This document shows, piece by piece, positions 62,904 through 64,000 of a stretch of 64,000 nt of DNA. Under the pieces are notes generated by a model, which saw only the letters and a program-made list of their open reading frames with translations, was not told the origin of the DNA and did not search any database. The position numbers were made by a program, and so were the translations under genes. Every line of letters starts with the position of its first letter. Position 1 is the first letter of the stretch. Source of the DNA: Dawidia cretensis (GTDB lineage Bacteria; Bacteroidota; Bacteroidia; Cytophagales; Cyclobacteriaceae); contig NZ_JAHESE010000003.1 in assembly GCF_018598175.1 (NCBI RefSeq), positions 1 to 64,000 of the forward strand. The letters are read 5' to 3'.

Positions 62904-64000
62904 GTGAAAGTAAGATCGATTTTTAATAGGATTATCCCGGGTCGCCTCGCGACACACGGAGGCTGGATGTTTGGGATTTTGATGTTGGGGAGTGCATTGT
63001 CGGTGCGCGCGCAGCAGACGGCACAGCCCGCGCTGCGGTTTGCCGACGTGTTAACCGACAACATGGTGATCCAGCAAAACAAACCTTTTACTGTTTGGGG
63101 CAAGGCAGGCCGATTTGAACCTGTTAAGATCGAAGCAGATTGGCTAAAAACCGCAGTCGTTGTACAAGCCGACGACCACGGTGATTTTATAGGCATCATA
63201 CCGGTTCCGAAAGTGCAGCCCGGAGATTTCAGCGAGCATACGCTGCAGATATCCAGTGGTACTGTGGCGCGCGTAGTCCTTCAACATATTTTGCTTGGTG
63301 AAGTATGGTTTTGTGGTGGGCAGTCTAATATGCAATCGCCCGTGAGCGATATACTGGATGGCAAAGCGGAAGCTGCCCAGGCGGACTATAAGAACATTCG
63401 TCTTTTTAACGCGGCACTGAACTTTAGCAACACACCGCTGGACAACGTAAAGGGGCAATGGATGGCGTGTACACCACAGACGGTGGAGAAGTTTAGCGCG
63501 GTGGCGTATTTCTTTGCGCGACAATTACATATAACACTCGACGTGCCGGTGGGTGTTATCTTCTCGGGTATTGGCGCGTCGGCAGCGCAGGCGTATGTGC
63601 CGCGGGCGGTGCTGGCGGCCGATCCGTTGCTGGACTCGGCTTATCTGCAGCCCTATTTGAAAAGCGAAAAATCCCGGGAGGTCATAGACGGTGGTTTTTC
63701 GTTTGAGAAGGTCACGCGACCATTTCTGTTGTATAATGCAATGATCCATCCGTTTGTAAAACTGTCTATTCGTGGCTTTTGCTGGTATCAGGGAGAATCT
63801 AACCGGAATGAGCGCGGTGGCTATACGCATTTGATGCATACACTCATTCAAAGCTGGCGGTCTAATTTCGGCCAGGGTGAGCTGCCATTTTACTTTGTAC
63901 AGGTGGCGCCGTTTTTCTGGGACCAGGAGAATCCCGACCTGGCGGACTATGCTTTCTTTCGTGAGGCGCAAGCCAATATTTTGAGACTCAATAATACAGG
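62904..64000 (+). CDS. Sialate O-acetylesterase-like SGNH protein, truncated by window end
   Basis: Translation from GTG 62904 is open to the window edge (365 residues seen). The in-frame stop TAG at 62895 limits upstream extension. A signal peptide-like segment ends in VRAQ (about residue 39). The mature start LRFADVLTDNMVIQQNKPFTVWGKA is typical of Bacteroidota sialate O-acetylesterases. The GDS-like block GGQSNM holds the likely catalytic Ser141, and the second block is CWYQGESN (about 293-300). The C-terminal catalytic Asp/His part lies beyond the window. The enzyme would remove acetyl groups from sugars, possibly other than sialic acid. It is on the strand of PUL 3, 144 bases after the GH92 gene. 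Confidence 0.9.
   Translation, partial: MKVRSIFNRIIPGRLATHGGWMFGILMLGSALSVRAQQTAQPALRFADVLTDNMVIQQNKPFTVWGKAGRFEPVKIEADWLKTAVVVQADDHGDFIGIIPVPKVQPGDFSEHTLQISSGTVARVVLQHILLGEVWFCGGQSNMQSPVSDILDGKAEAAQADYKNIRLFNAALNFSNTPLDNVKGQWMACTPQTVEKFSAVAYFFARQLHITLDVPVGVIFSGIGASAAQAYVPRAVLAADPLLDSAYLQPYLKSEKSREVIDGGFSFEKVTRPFLLYNAMIHPFVKLSIRGFCWYQGESNRNERGGYTHLMHTLIQSWRSNFGQGELPFYFVQVAPFFWDQENPDLADYAFFREAQANILRLNNT

Noticed and set aside
1-64000. CRISPR array, tRNA, rRNA, prophage or insertion sequence
   Set aside because: No regular spacer-repeat pattern, cloverleaf, rRNA stretch, integrase or transposase was seen on reading both strands.

Overview
The window looks like a chromosomal segment of a glycan-degrading, probably environmental member of the Bacteroidota, most likely of the Cytophagales/Chitinophagales type. 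The evidence is four SusC-like and four SusD-like genes, a FecR-type anti-sigma factor with an STN-bearing SusC partner, lipoproteins with acidic residues after the lipid-bearing cysteine, one type IX secretion tail, and a promoter of the Bacteroidota form TAnnTTTG. No rRNA, tRNA, CRISPR array, prophage or transposase was recognised.

Layout. (1) 1-6375, regulatory block: the tail of an unknown gene, a TPR/HisKA_2 sensor kinase (831-3137), a sigma-54-dependent response regulator (3169-5106) and a GntR regulator with a sugar-binding-like C-terminus (5344-6375). (2) 6376-14361, PUL 1: SusC, SusD and two surface lipoproteins, with no enzyme in the cassette. (3) 14482-14889: a VOC-family protein on the minus strand. 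(4) 15160-30417, PUL 2: ECF sigma factor, anti-sigma factor, STN-SusC, SusD, two lipoproteins paralogous to those of PUL 1, a GH3 enzyme and a GH2 enzyme. (5) 30752-34120: an AT-rich gene of unknown function and, on the minus strand, a membrane protein with a kelch-like sensor and a SARP-like DNA-binding domain. (6) 34261-39674: GH92, a GH71/GH99-like lipoprotein and a GH43-CBM6 protein with a T9SS tail. (7) 39877-46337, mostly unrelated genes: AsmA-like protein, exported Gfo/Idh oxidoreductase, zinc alcohol dehydrogenase, HxlR regulator. (8) 46800-64000, PUL 3: Lgt, SusD, two small lipoproteins, SusC, SusD, SusC, a beta-propeller-like lipoprotein, a second GH92 and the start of a sialate O-acetylesterase-like gene that runs off the window.

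How the genes may work together. SusC/SusD pairs would bind and import oligosaccharides. Surface lipoproteins with F5/8-type modules would help capture the glycan. GH92 (alpha-mannosidase family), GH2 (beta-mannosidase/exo-glucosaminidase-like), GH3, GH43 and the GH71/99-like protein would trim it. Two GH92 genes, a GH99-like protein, a GH2 enzyme and an acetylesterase suggest a mannose-rich glycan such as an N-glycan or fungal mannan; this is inference. Regulation appears layered: a two-component system, a GntR regulator, an ECF sigma/anti-sigma pair, a membrane SARP-like regulator, and a recurring DNA motif near TTGCTAAAACGATTAACTAA upstream of PUL 1, the first GH92 gene, lgt and PUL 3.
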